This document shows, piece after piece, positions 39,051 to 51,857 of a DNA stretch of 64,000 nt. Both the position numbers and the translations under genes were made by a program. The notes beneath the pieces were generated by a model. That model made no database searches. It was given only the letters and a program-made list of their open reading frames with translations, and was not told the origin of the DNA. The stretch is from Schistosoma mansoni. Its lineage: Eukaryota > Platyhelminthes > Trematoda > Strigeidida > Schistosomatidae. The stretch covers positions 6,983,852-7,047,851 of the forward strand of contig NC_031495.1 of assembly GCF_000237925.1 (NCBI RefSeq), in the 5' to 3' direction. The first letter of the stretch is position 1. Each line of letters begins with the position of its first letter.

Positions 39051-40800
39051 CTACTTACTTACTTACACCTGTACCCCTCATGGAGGAGCATAGGCCGCTC
39101 ATAAGCATTCTCCATCCAAATCTGTCCTGACAATCCTTCCCAGTTGCTGTTCATTCTTTTCACATCTACTTCCAGTTATCTACGCAGTGTGTTCTTTAGC
39201 CTTCTTCTTTTCCGTTTCCATTCACGATTCGGAGTTAGGGCTTGCTTCGTGATGCAGTCTGGTGATTTCCATAGGTATGTCCTCATCCACATTCAGCGCG
39301 TTTTCTAATTTCCTCTTCGGCTAGAGGCTGGTTTATTCTCTTTTACAGTGGGCTGTTGCTGATGGTATCCGATCAACGGACATTCAGTATCATACGTAGA
39401 CGATTGTTTAGAAATACCTATACTTTTTTGATGATAGTTGTGGTAGTTCTCCAAGTTTCAGCTGCGAACGGTAGAACTGTCTTGACGTTCGTATTGAAGA
39501 TTCTGATTTAAATGTTGGTTGACAGTTGTTTTGAGTTGCATATGTCCTTCAACTGTAGGAATGCTGCTCTTGCTTTGCCAATCCTCCCCTTAACGTCTAT
39601 ATCAGATCCTTCTTGCTCATCGATGATGATGTTCAAGTATGGAGAAGTTTCTCCATGCTCCACATTTCCTCAATCAAGTGTGATGGAGTTGGTATTCTCT
39701 GTATTGTATTTGAGGATCTTACTTTTTCCCTTGTGCATGTTGAGGCGAAGTCCGAATAGTCTAGTTGAATCCAACCTGTCCATTTTATTCAGTACTTCCC
39801 TTCAGAAGAGGAGGTCCTCATAACCCAGTCAACCACTAGAAGAAAGAGAGAGAGAAAGCAGCCTCGTCTGACGCCAGTCATCTTTTGGAATGCATCTGTC
39901 AGCTGTCCTCCATGCCACGACTTTGCAGTGTAGTTCGCTGTGTGAATGCTGGATGATATTGATGATTTTCTTCCATCTACGCCGATGTATAGTGACGAGT
40001 TCCGTCCAACCGATTGTTCAACAACGTTCCCAAGTGTTGTAATTCGGTCTGCGCACTATCGATCTTTATGGAATCCGATCTGTCGATCTCGAAGTTGGAC
40101 GTCCATTAAATCTTTCATCCTGCTCAGTAGCACTACGTTGAAAAAATTTCCTGGTACTCACAGTAATGTGATGCCATTCTCCGAGTAGATCTTGTAAGGT
40201 TTGGAACCCCTTTTGTGAGAGCTATCTTGAATTCGTCGAGTTTGTCAGTATGTCGAAGGAAGGCTGTATTGAACATTTGTATTATTGTTTCTCCAGCTGT
40301 CCAATGTTTCTTTAGCTTCGGTTTCCTCTCGGTAACCACCACATTGTAACCCGAAGCTATGTCAGCTCCTCCTGCTTCTCACATTTTACATTGAAACAAT
40401 GAGTTTTTTAGTGGTGCAAATACGATCGGTCTGGTTCTCTGAAGTATGATCTGGTAATACCCGTGTAGATTTGTGCATGTGTTTGTGGGACAATATAGTG
40501 TTGCCCATAAACATTTTGTTGAATGTACATAAATTTGCAAATCTCTCTTCATTCTTGTTCCTTTCTCTCACCACATGTGGTCCCATGGTATTTTCATACC
40601 CAATATTGTCCATTCCAACAAAAATATAAGGATGCTCTGGGGAGAGTTTAACAGGAAGTTCAGTTTCCACAGAAATGAGTCGCTGATGGTCACATAGTTC
40701 ACTCGAAGAAAGGACTCGGAGCACCAAAATCACCCAAGACTCCTTCATGTAGCGTTCATTAACAGTGCTGGAGTACAGAATGTCATTCCGGCTAGTCATC
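39051..40800 (-). mobile_element. RTE-like LINE copy in the left arm, internally deleted
   Basis: Minus strand reads endonuclease pieces (DNIGYENTMG, RFANLCTFNKMFMG), then HWTAGETIIQMFNTAFLRHTD, and RT C-terminal pieces near 39.5 kb. Frames are broken and much of the RT core is missing. Confidence 0.75.
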
Positions 40801-41199
40801 CGCCGAATTCAGATGGGAACGTAAGAATACTGTCTGCTATACCATGATATGAGCGCAATCTCTCAGAGACCATCTCAAAGGATACATGTGAAACGTTCGT
40901 TTGTGAAGGAAATATCAATGTGCAAGATGTGCCAGAGAACACGGGTCCTGACTACACAGACTCTTGTTTTCTGGAGCAGGAATTCATAAAAGAGTTCTTG
41001 AGCCTCAAGAACGCATTAACTCAACAAGTGGTGTAACTAGCCAAGACGAAGAGGTATTTTGGACCCCGGATAATGCAGATAACCCTTCAATCCACCCAAA
41101 TGGAGGCTACCACTCTTAAAGCATCCCTTGCAGACAGACGTCGGTTACCAACTGCAATCCACATGCATCAGAACGGGCCACATGATGCAAAGATTAAGA

Positions 41200-42070
41200 A
41201 CTAAAGCGAATTGGAACTGATCATTCCACTTGTGGACTGTCAACTCAGGAAACCCAGTGTAGGTGGGTTACCTGTTCATTCACATGAGGCTCATTCAGAT
41301 AAACAGGTCAAGGAAACCCACGAGTTTCAGATCGAAAGAATCAGCTGCCTACATATGAAGGCTGTGAGTTTGCCGAATAAAATGGTTGGGTTGCGTGGAC
41401 TAAGTAATGTTAATAATACTCAACTGATAGGAATATCGAAAACAAGAGCGTCTCGAATTAAAGACCAGGGGCTGGCAATATTCAGCATGTGTTTGTTCCG
41501 TAACGATAGAAGTCGACTGGGTGACCGAGCAGTCCTGTACTTACGATCTCGATTGGTAGTACATCAAGTGTGCACCTAAGAGTTACTCAATCTTGATAAA
41601 TCTTCATAGTGCTTACTAAGTTTTTCTGGCAAATCATAATGTGTAGTTAAAGTCATTTTCCAGAAGTTTACTGCTGACGTCGACTACAACAATAGTATGC
41701 TGGAGGGATTATCCAGCTCAATTCCACTCGAATACACTCATTTCATGATTCTTGGGGACTTCAATTCTCCTACAGACAACTTCGCTGAACACACGTACAT
41801 TGGAGGAGACAACTGTATTGGAGCTCGGTTCTTCAACCTCATTAAAGACCTGGGATTATTCGGAAATTTGAAGTTAGCGACTCGGCTGAGAAATTGTCAG
41901 ACGCCGTCGCACAAAGACTGCGTATATACTAATAAAGAATTAGTAGTTGACGAACTTTCAAACCTGACTCCCATAGGGAAAAACAATCACACCGTCATAG
42001 CTTTCAGTTTCGTCAGCAAAATTGAGCTAAGACATTCTACCGACAACAGGCACTGGAATTCCAAACAGTT
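41200..42070 (+). mobile_element. CR1-like LINE endonuclease fragment
   Basis: Plus strand: GISKTRASRIKDQG, then THFMILGDFNSPT and the D-C-x-T region ending GKNNHTVIAFSFV (usual SDH). Joined directly to the inner arm segment at a (TA)n run, so the RT part is absent here. Confidence 0.7.
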
Positions 42071-42513
42071 GAATATATATATATATATATGATTTTATTT
42101 GCAACACATCGGATCCTATAGTTAAATGCTCTTAATATCAGTCAAAATGATGGTTCAGTTCACGTACTGAATTGGATTCTAGCACATTTTGTAGATAACT
42201 GGAGAAAATCTTCATCACGAATCTACATCAGTTGAAGCGCTATGAAAAACCAGAACGTATTTCCTAATAATTACCCATGATCTAAGATAAACTTCAAAAC
42301 CATCACCAAAGCATGATCTCATTCAACCAATGAGTCAGAATCCAATTTTTAGCGCCATAAAGACCAACAACTGAACAGAAGTCATATATGTGGTTAATTG
42401 ATGCAGGCAAAGTCGACACTAGACGGCATGTCACTATTATTCATAAAGTGGACAGAAGAACAGGTGGTCTGAGGGACTGATAAAACGTTTTGTCCTATGT
42501 ATAATAGAGACCC

Positions 42514-42778
42514 TGTAATGAAGGAGAATGCAGGTGGGGACAATCAGTGCAAAATTACAGATCTTGTTAAAATATGAGAACCATACACTGAATACATCGT
42601 TTTCATCATGTGTCCCCAACATGCTGTAGAATTCTTTCAGTTCACAATTCCTTTCTAATCTCCAGTCTATTCTCTTCAACTCAATCTTCTTAGCCTTCTG
42701 CTATCAAGTTTTCCACTTCCGACAGGTGTTACATACTACTTATGCCTGTCGACATAAGTAGCATACACCATAACCCCA
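42514..42778 (-). mobile_element. LTR-like relic, left arm
   Basis: About 265 bp related to the 43323-43603 element (paired ACTTATG/CATAAGT hairpin near its start, CATTACA end). Mirrored in the right arm at 51593-51857. An old fossil with no internal genes. Family not determined. Confidence 0.45.
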
Positions 42779-43322
42779 TCTTGTTATTTTATTTACAAAT
42801 AAAAGAGAATATTCCTAATGATTCAGTCTAATTAGTTGTCATAGATATGGTCATCTGTCTATCATCACAAAAGTTCAAACAGATCATATATTTTTAGTGG
42901 ACTTATTCAATACTATGATATTATGTTTAGACTAGACATGTGGGAACTCCCAATATTCATGAATTGATTGTAATTATCAAGTTTTAATTTCGTTAGTTGA
43001 CATTTAACCTATAATAACTTTTAATTAAAGTTCAGTCCGAATCCAACCTTTTATGTATGAATTGGTTAGCTCAGTGACCAATCTTTTTACTTTGTTATAC
43101 ACTTATTCATGTCGGGAAGTTGTTGTTAATTATTCAGTTCTCATAAATAAACGCCCACAGTTTGCTTCAATGCAAATTTATGTTTCTTCGGATTTAATAT
43201 TTTCCAATTCTTATAACAATTATTTCGAGTGTCGAAAATGGTGCTGATCAAATGTAGGGATAATATTATGAAGAAATTAAATGACAACGTACAATCAAGA
43301 AATAAATGAACAATCATAGTAC

Positions 43323-43603
43323 TGTGGTGTGGTCTACTTATATCCATATAAGTAGTATATGGTGTTGGTCAGACATAGAATGTATTTTCGCAGAAGACCG
43401 ATGAGGAAAGAGCTGAAACAAAGCGCAATCGGTAGGAAAATGCACGAACAATGGAATTAGAGAAGAAACAGTGAAGATTGAGACTGTTGGTTGTTAATTT
43501 GCAAATTAACTGTCCGTTGTATGGTTTTCAGAATTTACTGAGATAGTCTGTAATGTCTGCTTAAATACATTCAATTGTCCCCAGTCGTGTTCTGTTCACT
43601 ACA
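43323..43603 (+). mobile_element. Candidate solo LTR with 4-bp target duplication
   Basis: 281 bp beginning TGTGGTGTGG and ending CACTACA, flanked on both sides by GTAC. TG...CA ends plus a 4-bp duplication fit a solo LTR of a Gypsy- or BEL-type retrotransposon. A second copy with its own duplication is at 59857-60159. No internal region remains. Confidence 0.6.
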
Positions 43604-43889
43604 GTACATGATAAGAGAAACAACTCAGTTGAAGAGAAATACTTAACTCAGTTATGAAGGAGTTGTTACTGCTTCTCTTGTCTTCGTCTATTTAATTTCC
43701 AGACTTAATGCTTTTGCTTTCTCGTTCGTCTTTTGTTCACACACATGTATAAAAGATAATTGCATAAAACACTTCAGTATTTTACTAATAAACGTGATTG
43801 AGTCTATCAGTATACATGAAGTTAATGGAAGAACCATATTTTCTCATTCCATGTTGATATTGGAGTGAACTATAGGGGAATGGTATCAT

Positions 43890-44398
43890 TGTAGTTTTAT
43901 TTATTTTATTTTATTTAAACACATAAACATTGGTACAAGGAAGCACCAGATAAATATGCGCCTCACAAATCTCATTCGATTTATGTGAGGGCTGTGATAC
44001 TGCCCAGGTGCCAAAACTGAAGCACGTGGTTTTCTTAGGGGGCCACACCCGGAGCCTTTGACCTAAAGGTCTAATCCACAAGGCAGTGGAGCATCGTAAG
44101 GAGATGCAGTCCCATGGTAGCCGGTGACCAACAGTTGGTTCATACGCCATTCGTTCCTTCAGGATCCTGGAGCTCGTGTGCACCATTGGTTTGGAATCAG
44201 GGTTTTCCAACTCCCCTAGGTGGACTCTCCGTGTCCACCAACCCGGTTAAAGCGCCGGACATTCGCTTTTCGTCCTCTCACTTTTGTGAACAACACGCCC
44301 GCCACGAGAAGGCAGTGAGTAGGACTTCCCTGGCAGAGGCTATATATTCGCGTGGCCATATGAGAGCATTTCGAGAGGGAGAGCAGACTCTTCATTGT
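43890..44398 (-). mobile_element. LINE 3' tail, RTE-like, at the inner edge of the left arm
   Basis: Minus-strand member of the 13618 family with an AAATAA-type tail at 43890. Its first ~315 bp belong to the inverted repeat; the rest (44204-44398) extends into the spacer and is not mirrored. Confidence 0.6.
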
Positions 44399-47124
44399 AG
44401 TTGATAAAAAACCGATTTGTAGTAGAATGAAATCATTTTATTCTGCAAATACTGTTGTTTTTTCTTATTATTTTCTCAATGATTTATACAGAATAGAGAA
44501 GAACGTAATGTTGTTCAGTTGACTAGAAATGAACCTTTCGAAAAATATTCAATTTATTTTAGCAAAAAATCACTGAATAAAATTGGAAATATAAACGAGC
44601 AAAATATATGTACAACAATCAGAATTATTATTTATGAAAATAAACATTGACTAAGCACACATACAAGGGAGTCACTGGATAAAAACACAATTATTTAGTC
44701 ATTAGACAAATAAGCACAAAGATTTATCCAGTTAACAAGCACAGTAATGACTGAACAATGAATTAGTTTACCAAACATTACATAAAGTCTCAGTGGAAGT
44801 GTAAAAAAATAACAATCCTATTCAGAGGAGATTAGGAAACCTAATAAAAACTGGATACCTTACAAGGGTGGATACAAATATTCAATGTAGGGGCCAGAGG
44901 GCGCTACCATGACTATATGATTAATTTTAACGTAAACAGATTTATTGTTACATCACGGTTTAATTTATAGGCCAAAGTACACGAAAAAACCTATTTATCT
45001 TACAAGCCGTCGTTACCTTATTAAGTCTATTCAGTAAATCAACTCACGGGAGAAATCAAAGTTAAGAAAGGAAGACAATATAACCCTTTCATGTTATAAG
45101 AATCAAATCTGGAAAACTATGAACATCACTTCAGTTATAAATAGAACATTCCTAACTAGATATATTTTTTAAAGTCTCAAACATAAAATGGCTAACTCAC
45201 CAAAAATTTACATCGTGAACTTATTGATTAGATAACCACTGGACATCCGTTTCGTCCTAGTATAATACTCCGCAGAGCCAAACATCCACGACCCAAAACC
45301 CGACCGGACCTAGAACCTTCAAGACAAAACAGCCACCTGCTGTTTTGATTTTTATTGGCTGTCTGGATTAGATCAATTTATGATGCCAATTATGAGATTT
45401 TATAAACTCCTCGAAACCTTACAGTAACAACTAAGTTGTTTTAACCCCCATGAGACCTGAAAAGTAACTAAATTGTTTTAAGATTGGCAAATAGCTAATT
45501 TCACTAGACATTGTGAGGGTGGTTAGATCTGGAAGTAACTCCCTGTGATCAAATCCTTAAACGTTAGCCTGTTATATTGCTGAAAACGCCCCGCTGATCA
45601 AAATACATCATGGACTGTACACTTACGTTTGTATTAGGTAGACCAAGCTTCTGAGACAAATGTGACCATTTACTATCTACGCGATCGGATTTAGGACCAG
45701 TAAACGTAATTTAAGCAGCCTCCCCCATAGCTTGCGTTCTGAACCTCTTAAAGCACGTGTAACCCAAGAGACAGTGCTAATCCCACCAGTAAACGACTAA
45801 TACGTAACGATCCTCCCCATAATCTCAAAGATATTAACATCCCTAAAACTGTACACTTACAAATTCGTTGTACCGGACCATTGCAAATGTTTTTGGTCAT
45901 AAACTTCTTTACTGTTTTCCTGAGTTGCGGTAAGAATACTAGTCTCCTGGCATCCTCCTTACAGAGTGCGCACAATCACACTTACCTGATCGTACACAAA
46001 ACACTACTTACGCAACCATAACGGTTAATAGGTGTGCGACGAGCCGATAGTACCTCATATTGGAATAACCGTCTGCTGGGCTGAACAAAGTTATATAACA
46101 TAATTATCTCAAAAACGCACACGAGAAAACCGAATCAGTATGGATTTTCGCCGTCTAAAATAACGTGAGCATAAGGTTACATCAACCAATGGAATAGGAC
46201 GTTGTGAGGAACATGAAGGTCGACCCGCTTTACCACTAGAAATCTATTATGGTGTTAGCCCTGCACTGCTACAGGTCATCGCCTGATGCCCTAACAGATA
46301 GAACCCCACCCGCTTACTGGCACTTGCCCATTTAGTGCGAGACCCGTGAAACTAGTGCCGCGAGGACAACTTCAAACTGGTCGCAAATGTCTCAGGAAAA
46401 CTATGCAGCTTATTACCATTGGGAAGTAGTTCACCCAGCCGGATCCAACAGTTACATACAAGGAAATAGCATCAAGATACGACTAACCACTTGTATTAAG
46501 GTTTCGCACAATATGGATTGTGCCCCAAGTCTCCCACCATAACAAAATGCACTGTATGTAGCAAATTACCTGCCATCGGCGAATAGCATCCCTTGAAATC
46601 TTAAATGTCGGGAAATGATAGTAATACGACCAACACCAACCGAACTCATGTAAGAGTACCCAGCCTCGAGAGACCCCGGGATACTGTTAAACCTTAAGAG
46701 CGACTTATGTTCGACATATTCCGAGGACCCGGTCGATGACCTGCACTAAGTGTAGCAGAGCCGGATGGCAACATCCTTGAAGTGACTAGAGGACCAAGGC
46801 CAACCAGATGGGTGTACGAGACCTCATTGACTATGATTCAAAGTAACAATCCATTAAAATACTCAATGAACACATGGAACTATGTAGTCAAGTACCTCAG
46901 TTTACCTATAACGTAATGAACTAGCACTGTTTGACTGTGCAAAGCTCACGCGGGTGCGCTTGCAATCGACCGAATTTATAATCTACCTCCTACCTTGTCT
47001 GGAACTTCGAACCAAAATTAGCTTACGATTTAAGCAGATAGCTTCTGACGGAAGACCATAGGCTGATGAATAATTGCATTTGAAATATAGACAGAAGTAG
47101 AAACAATGTACAGGTAAACACAAA
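44399..47124. other. Spacer 3' of DDX39B, mostly unassigned
   Basis: Apart from a degraded SINE at 45224-45345 I recognise no exon or element. A 75-codon minus-strand frame at 45748-45975 has no recognisable domain. The section 45.5-46.9 kb is visibly less AT-rich than its surroundings. Confidence 0.4.
45224..45345 (-). repeat. Degraded SINE
   Basis: Minus strand has CTGCGGAGTATTATACTAGG with GACGAAACGGATGTCCAGTGG in pieces. The ribozyme's second strand is intact but CTGAGGA reads CTGCGGA. Confidence 0.5.
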
Positions 47125-49001
47125 TTATCGGTCTTCCATGTAGCTGGATATTTCCATGACGTCAGGAAGCTCGCTGATATTGACTTCAAAACGGTTTTGT
47201 ACTTCATTGAGGACCTTCGCGTCGACTTCATCTGATATGAAGGTTATGGCTAACCCTTTAGTTCCAAAGCGACCAGCTCGGGCAACCTAAAGCAGAATTA
47301 CTTTACTTTCGAACTGCTAACGTACTCTGTGCAGGTAGGTATCGGAATCTTCTGGCATATCATAGTTGAAGACGATGTTGACACGTTCAATATCCATACC
47401 TCGACCAAAGAGATTGGTAGCCACCAGTAGACGTTTCTGGAAATTCTTAAATGCTTGGTAGCGTTCCAAACGTTCTTCCTGAGCCATATTACGGTGCATT
47501 GCAATTGCAGGGAAGTTTTGGTCGACCAGCAACTGAGCCAAAGCCATACATCGTTGAACGGACTTGACGAAGATTATAACCTATGGCAACATGAACAGTG
47601 TTAGAGGGAATTTCAGAAAAAAAAGCACTTAAACGCATATGACCAGGCACTAGCCCACATCAGTATTAGCATGGCAAACATCATTTCAAAAGCTTACCTG
47701 GTTGAACTGCAGTTCATCAAGAAGCTCAAAGAGCTTTCTGTTTTTCTCGTTTTCCTTGACCTTAACATAATGCTGCCGTAGACCATGCAAAGTCAACTTT
47801 GAGTCATTTTCGATAAATATTTCCAACGGCTAAAAACAAAAACGTAGTAAGTGCCGAGTAGGCGCTAATGAGAAACCACGGACGTTATACATGGACAAAA
47901 CATTAATCATTAAGAAATAGTCAAACTGCCTGCTTTTTGATTCTCCACCTGGCCCATACGAATGCGTTTGGCAAGGAAATGCGAACCACATCCAAGCGAC
48001 TATCTGCCATGCTCCAAGGTCGAACGCTGAGTCCTCGAACGTTCCAGAGCAAATGCTAGCTGATACGCTCAGTTATTAAGAACTAATCACATCAAAATTG
48101 TACTTGGCACGGATGATCTAAGTCATCTTGGCGAACGCAAAACCAGCTCAGGTGGGAATGGGAATGGAAATAAGACAACTCCGCCAGACATTGCAACAAC
48201 GTACGTCTTGCATGAAGTTTCTGCAAACAGGACGAATTTCTTTGCTCATGGTTGCGCTGAACATCATGACTTGTTTTTGATGTGGAGTCATGCGGAATAT
48301 TTCTTGAACATCACGCCGCATATCTAATGAAAGTAAGCTAAGTATCATATACTTACCGAGCGTATCCAGCATTTTATCACATTCATCAATAATGAAGTGT
48401 TTGACATGTTGTAGTTTCAATGTTTTGCTCCTCACTAAATCCAGAATACGACCAGGAGTTCCCACAACGATGTGGACGGGAGATTTTGTTAGCGTTTCAA
48501 TATCCTTACGTATTGGCATCCCTCCAAAAAACACACCCACCTTGGAGGTGAAATGTAGTACTTACTCCTTACCTTTATCTTTGGCATGTATTTAGAGAAC
48601 CGTTCGTATTCTTTACTTATTTGGAAGGCAAGTTCTCTTGTGTGACAGAGGACTAGGACAGTTGTATTGGCTTCTCCTTCGGGATCGAGCTGTTGTAGTG
48701 TAGCTATGACGAACACTGCAGTCTTGCCCATTCCAGACTTTGCTTGGCACAGTACGTCCATGCTTAAAATGGCTTGAGGTATACATTCATGTTGAACTTC
48801 AGATGGATGTTCGAAGCCACAATCAACGATGGCTCTTAATAATTCCGGCTTGAGGATGAAATCACGAAACCCTGAACTGTGTATGGTGACGTATGCCCCT
48901 TTGACACCTTTCTTTGCTGTGGCTTCTCCATTAGGTCTTGCCTCTTGAACTGTTTCTTGTTCTTCATCTTCATAATCCAAAAGCTCAGCTTCGTCGGCCA
49001 T
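47125..49001 (-). CDS. DDX39B: DDX39B/UAP56 (Sub2) DECD-box mRNA export helicase, complete
   Basis: ATP-dependent RNA helicase of the TREX complex, needed for spliceosome assembly and nuclear mRNA export. Minus-strand exons: 49001-48573, 48540-48357, 48323-48205, 47829-47698, 47580-47326, 47286-47125; phases agree and give 426 residues, against 428 for human UAP56. All helicase motifs are seen in order: Q-motif GFEHPSEVQ, motif [22 protein letters not shown], the diagnostic [30 protein letters not shown] and HRVARAGR. The start fits the family N-terminus ([14 protein letters not shown]). In-frame codons continue upstream to a splice-like acceptor at 49063/49062, probably untranslated leader. 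Introns are 32, 33, 375, 117 and 39 bp, three of them at the short extreme. The gene is the only host gene in the ~6 kb spacer between two long inverted repeat arms. Identification is near certain. Confidence 0.97.
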
Positions 49002-49061
49002 AAGACTACCGTACGAGAATGGGTCAAACGAGTAGGACGAAAATGGCGAAATTACAACCAC

Positions 49062-49063
49062 CT
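49062..49063 (-). promoter_or_regulatory. Splice or spliced-leader acceptor in the DDX39B leader
   Basis: On the minus strand a T-rich run ends in AG at this point, 60 bp before the helicase ATG. No upstream coding exon is needed, because the ATG at 49001 opens the normal family N-terminus. Schistosomes trans-splice a short leader onto many mRNAs, so this may be the leader addition site; a conventional 5'UTR intron is equally possible. Confidence 0.4.
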
Positions 49064-49289
49064 AAACAACAGATACAATGAGCATTGTACATAACAGTAA
49101 CTTCAAACTTTCCTATATATGTATTTGTAAGAAAGATATAAAAGGTTATAATTCTAATGCTTTTTTCCTAGATTTTTGGATGAATTTGTGGTTAAGTATT
49201 AAACCAGGAGTAACGTTCCTCAAAATGGTTCAAGTGGCTATGGAGGAACAGAAGAGGCTTTCGATTAATGGGCTTTCGTATCTAGTGGC

Positions 49290-50090
49290 AGGTGGTCACT
49301 GATGCCTCCAAGTAGGAAGCTAGGTATATTCAACGATAAAAAGGAAAATATTGGTAAATTCTGGTGAGATGTTGTTCCAAGCCCCTGAGAATGTCACATT
49401 TTCTCTTAAAAGGACTCTTCCTACCTCAGCTGGAGGCGACTTCTGAAATTTGACTTTATGTAAGGAGTGAAAGGTGTCCCAACAGTCCTTTCTACCATAA
49501 TGTTTCCAATTTTTGGGATTTACTCATGATGTTTGTGTTGGGACCGAACTTAAGTAGGTGTTTAAGGTGATGCCTAGAGGAGTCGATGATGCTGTAAGTC
49601 GTCAGAAGGTCGAATCTGAGACGCCTACCCTCTAATGAGTGAAGGTTCAGCGATTTGAGGCACTTTTCATAAGGCTTGAATTTTAATCCCCAAACTGATT
49701 TCGTGGCTCGCCGTTGGATATGTTACAGTGCATTCCTATCCTTTTTAAAGCGAGGGAGGAAACACGATACCATAAAATGGGGTCGAATTAAACTGTTGAA
49801 GATTATATGCAAAGTTCTTCCATCGGAATGGCCGAAAATGCACCTCAACGTTGTCAGTGCAAGATTTGCTCGCAAGGCAGTTTTGTTGCAGTTAGCGTAA
49901 GACTTCAGATCATAGGGTACCAACGCTCCCAGATTTTCTTCAACTTGGTATACCTTTAGAGGGAGGTTACCTGGGTTGTATTCGTGGTCTATAACACGTC
50001 TGAGACGGACCACTTCACACTCTGAAGTGTTTAAGGTAAATGTGTTGTTGTCTGTTCAACGTTGAAGTTCAGTCAGATACTCCTGAAGTG
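49290..50090 (-). mobile_element. CR1-like LINE, RT C-terminal part
   Basis: Minus strand: VRLRRVIDHEYN, ENLGALVPYDLKSYANCNKT, FNSLIRPHF and RFKKDRNAL, the usual order after the RT active site in CR1-type elements. Broken. It fills the space between DDX39B and the right inverted arm. Confidence 0.75.
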
Positions 50091-50129
50091 CCATCTTCTA
50101 TTATCTTGGTTGTAAACTCCTCTCTCAAG

Positions 50130-50480
50130 TTGGTGGATGTGGAGGATCCACCTAGGGGAGTTGAAAAACCCTGATTCCAAACCAATGGTGCACACGAGCT
50201 CCAGGATCCTGAAGGAACGAATGGCGTATGAACCAACTGTTGGTCACCGGCTACCATGGGACTGCATCTCCTTACGATGCTCCACTGCCTTGTGGATTAG
50301 ACCTTTAGGTCAAAGGCTCCGGGTGTGGCCCCCTAAGAAAACCACGTGCTTCAGTTTTGGCACCTGGGCAGTATCACAGCCCTCACATAAATCGAATGAG
50401 ATTTGTGAGGCGCATATTTATCTGGTGCTTCCTTGTACCAATGTTTATGTGTTTAAATAAAATAAAATAAATAAAACTAC
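50130..50480 (+). mobile_element. LINE 3' tail, RTE-like, mirror copy in the right arm
   Basis: Plus-strand counterpart of 43890-44210, identical in the compared stretch from 50168 onward and divergent before it, which marks the inner edge of the right arm. Confidence 0.6.
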
Positions 50481-50767
50481 AATGATACCATTCCCCTATA
50501 GTTCACTCCAATATCAACATGGAATGAGAAAATATGGTTCTTCCATTAACTTCATGTATACTGATAGACTCAATCACGTTTATTAGTAAAATACTGAAGT
50601 GTTTTATGCAATTATCTTTTATACATGTGTGTGAACAAAAGACGAACGAGAAAGCAAAAGCATTAAGTCTGGAAATTAAATAGACGAAGACAAGAGAAGC
50701 AGTAACAACTCCTTCATAACTGAGTTAAGTATTTCTCTTCAACTGAGTTGTTTCTCTTATCATGTAC

Positions 50768-51048
50768 TGTAGTGAACAGAACACGACTGGGGACAATTGA
50801 ATGTATTTAAGCAGACATTACAGACTATCTCAGTAAATTCTGAAAACCATACAACGGACAGTTAATTTGCAAATTAACAACCAACAGTCTCAATCTTCAC
50901 TGTTTCTTCTCTAATTCCATTGTTCGTGCATTTTCCTACCGATTGCGCTTTGTTTCAGCTCTTTCCTCATCGGTCTTCTGCGAAAATACATTCTATGTCT
51001 GACCAACACCATATACTACTTATATGGATATAAGTAGACCACACCACA
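50768..51048 (-). mobile_element. Candidate solo LTR, mirror copy
   Basis: Reverse-complement twin of 43323-43603, including its flanking GTAC. It was copied with the arm and is not an independent insertion. Confidence 0.6.
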
Positions 51049-51592
51049 GTACTATGATTGTTCATTTATTTCTTGATTGTACGTTGTCATTTAATTTCTT
51101 CATAATATTATCCCTACATTTGATCAGCACCATTTTCGACACTCGAAATAATTGTTATAAGAATTGGAAAATATTAAATCCGAAGAAACATAAATTTGCA
51201 TTGAAGCAAACTGTGGGCGTTTATTTATGAGAACTGAATAATTAACAACAACTTCCCGACATGAATAAGTGTATAACAAAGTAAAAAGATTGGTCACTGA
51301 GCTAACCAATTCATACATAAAAGGTTGGATTCGGACTGAACTTTAATTAAAAGTTATTATAGGTTAAATGTCAACTAACGAAATTAAAACTTGATAATTA
51401 CAATCAATTCATGAATATTGGGAGTTCCCACATGTCTAGTCTAAACATAATATCATAGTATTGAATAAGTCCACTAAAAATATATGATCTGTTTGAACTT
51501 TTGTGATGATAGACAGATGACCATATCTATGACAACTAATTAGACTGAATCATTAGGAATATTCTCTTTTATTTGTAAATAAAATAACAAGA

Positions 51593-51857
51593 TGGGGTTA
51601 TGGTGTATGCTACTTATGTCGACAGACATAAGTAGTATGTAACACCTGTCGGAAGTGGAAAACTTGATAGCAGAAGGCTAAGAAGATTGAGTTGAAGAGA
51701 ATAGACTGGAGATTAGAAAGGAATTGTGAACTGAAAGAATTCTACAGCATGTTGGGGACACATGATGAAAACGATGTATTCAGTGTATGGTTCTCATATT
51801 TTAACAAGATCTGTAATTTTGCACTGATTGTCCCCACCTGCATTCTCCTTCATTACA
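51593..51857 (+). mobile_element. LTR-like relic, mirror copy
   Basis: Twin of 42514-42778. Confidence 0.45.

Larger units (their letters stand above)
38414..44203. repeat. Left arm of large inverted repeat
   Basis: Reverse complement of 50168-55681. The inner part 42074-44203 pairs with 50168-52297 with no net length change (coordinate sum constant at 94371) and looks identical in the stretches compared. The outer part 38414-40010 pairs with 54086-55681. Between them each arm keeps different LINE pieces, consistent with one deletion in each. The spacer carries DDX39B. Confidence 0.9.

Noticed and set aside
42071-42092. Open reading through the (TA)n at the arm junction
   Set aside because: The last codons of the endonuclease frame are microsatellite translated as YIYI, a junction artefact.
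45748-45975. 75-codon minus frame as a gene
   Set aside because: No recognisable domain, no splice context and no repeat of the pattern; left as unassigned.
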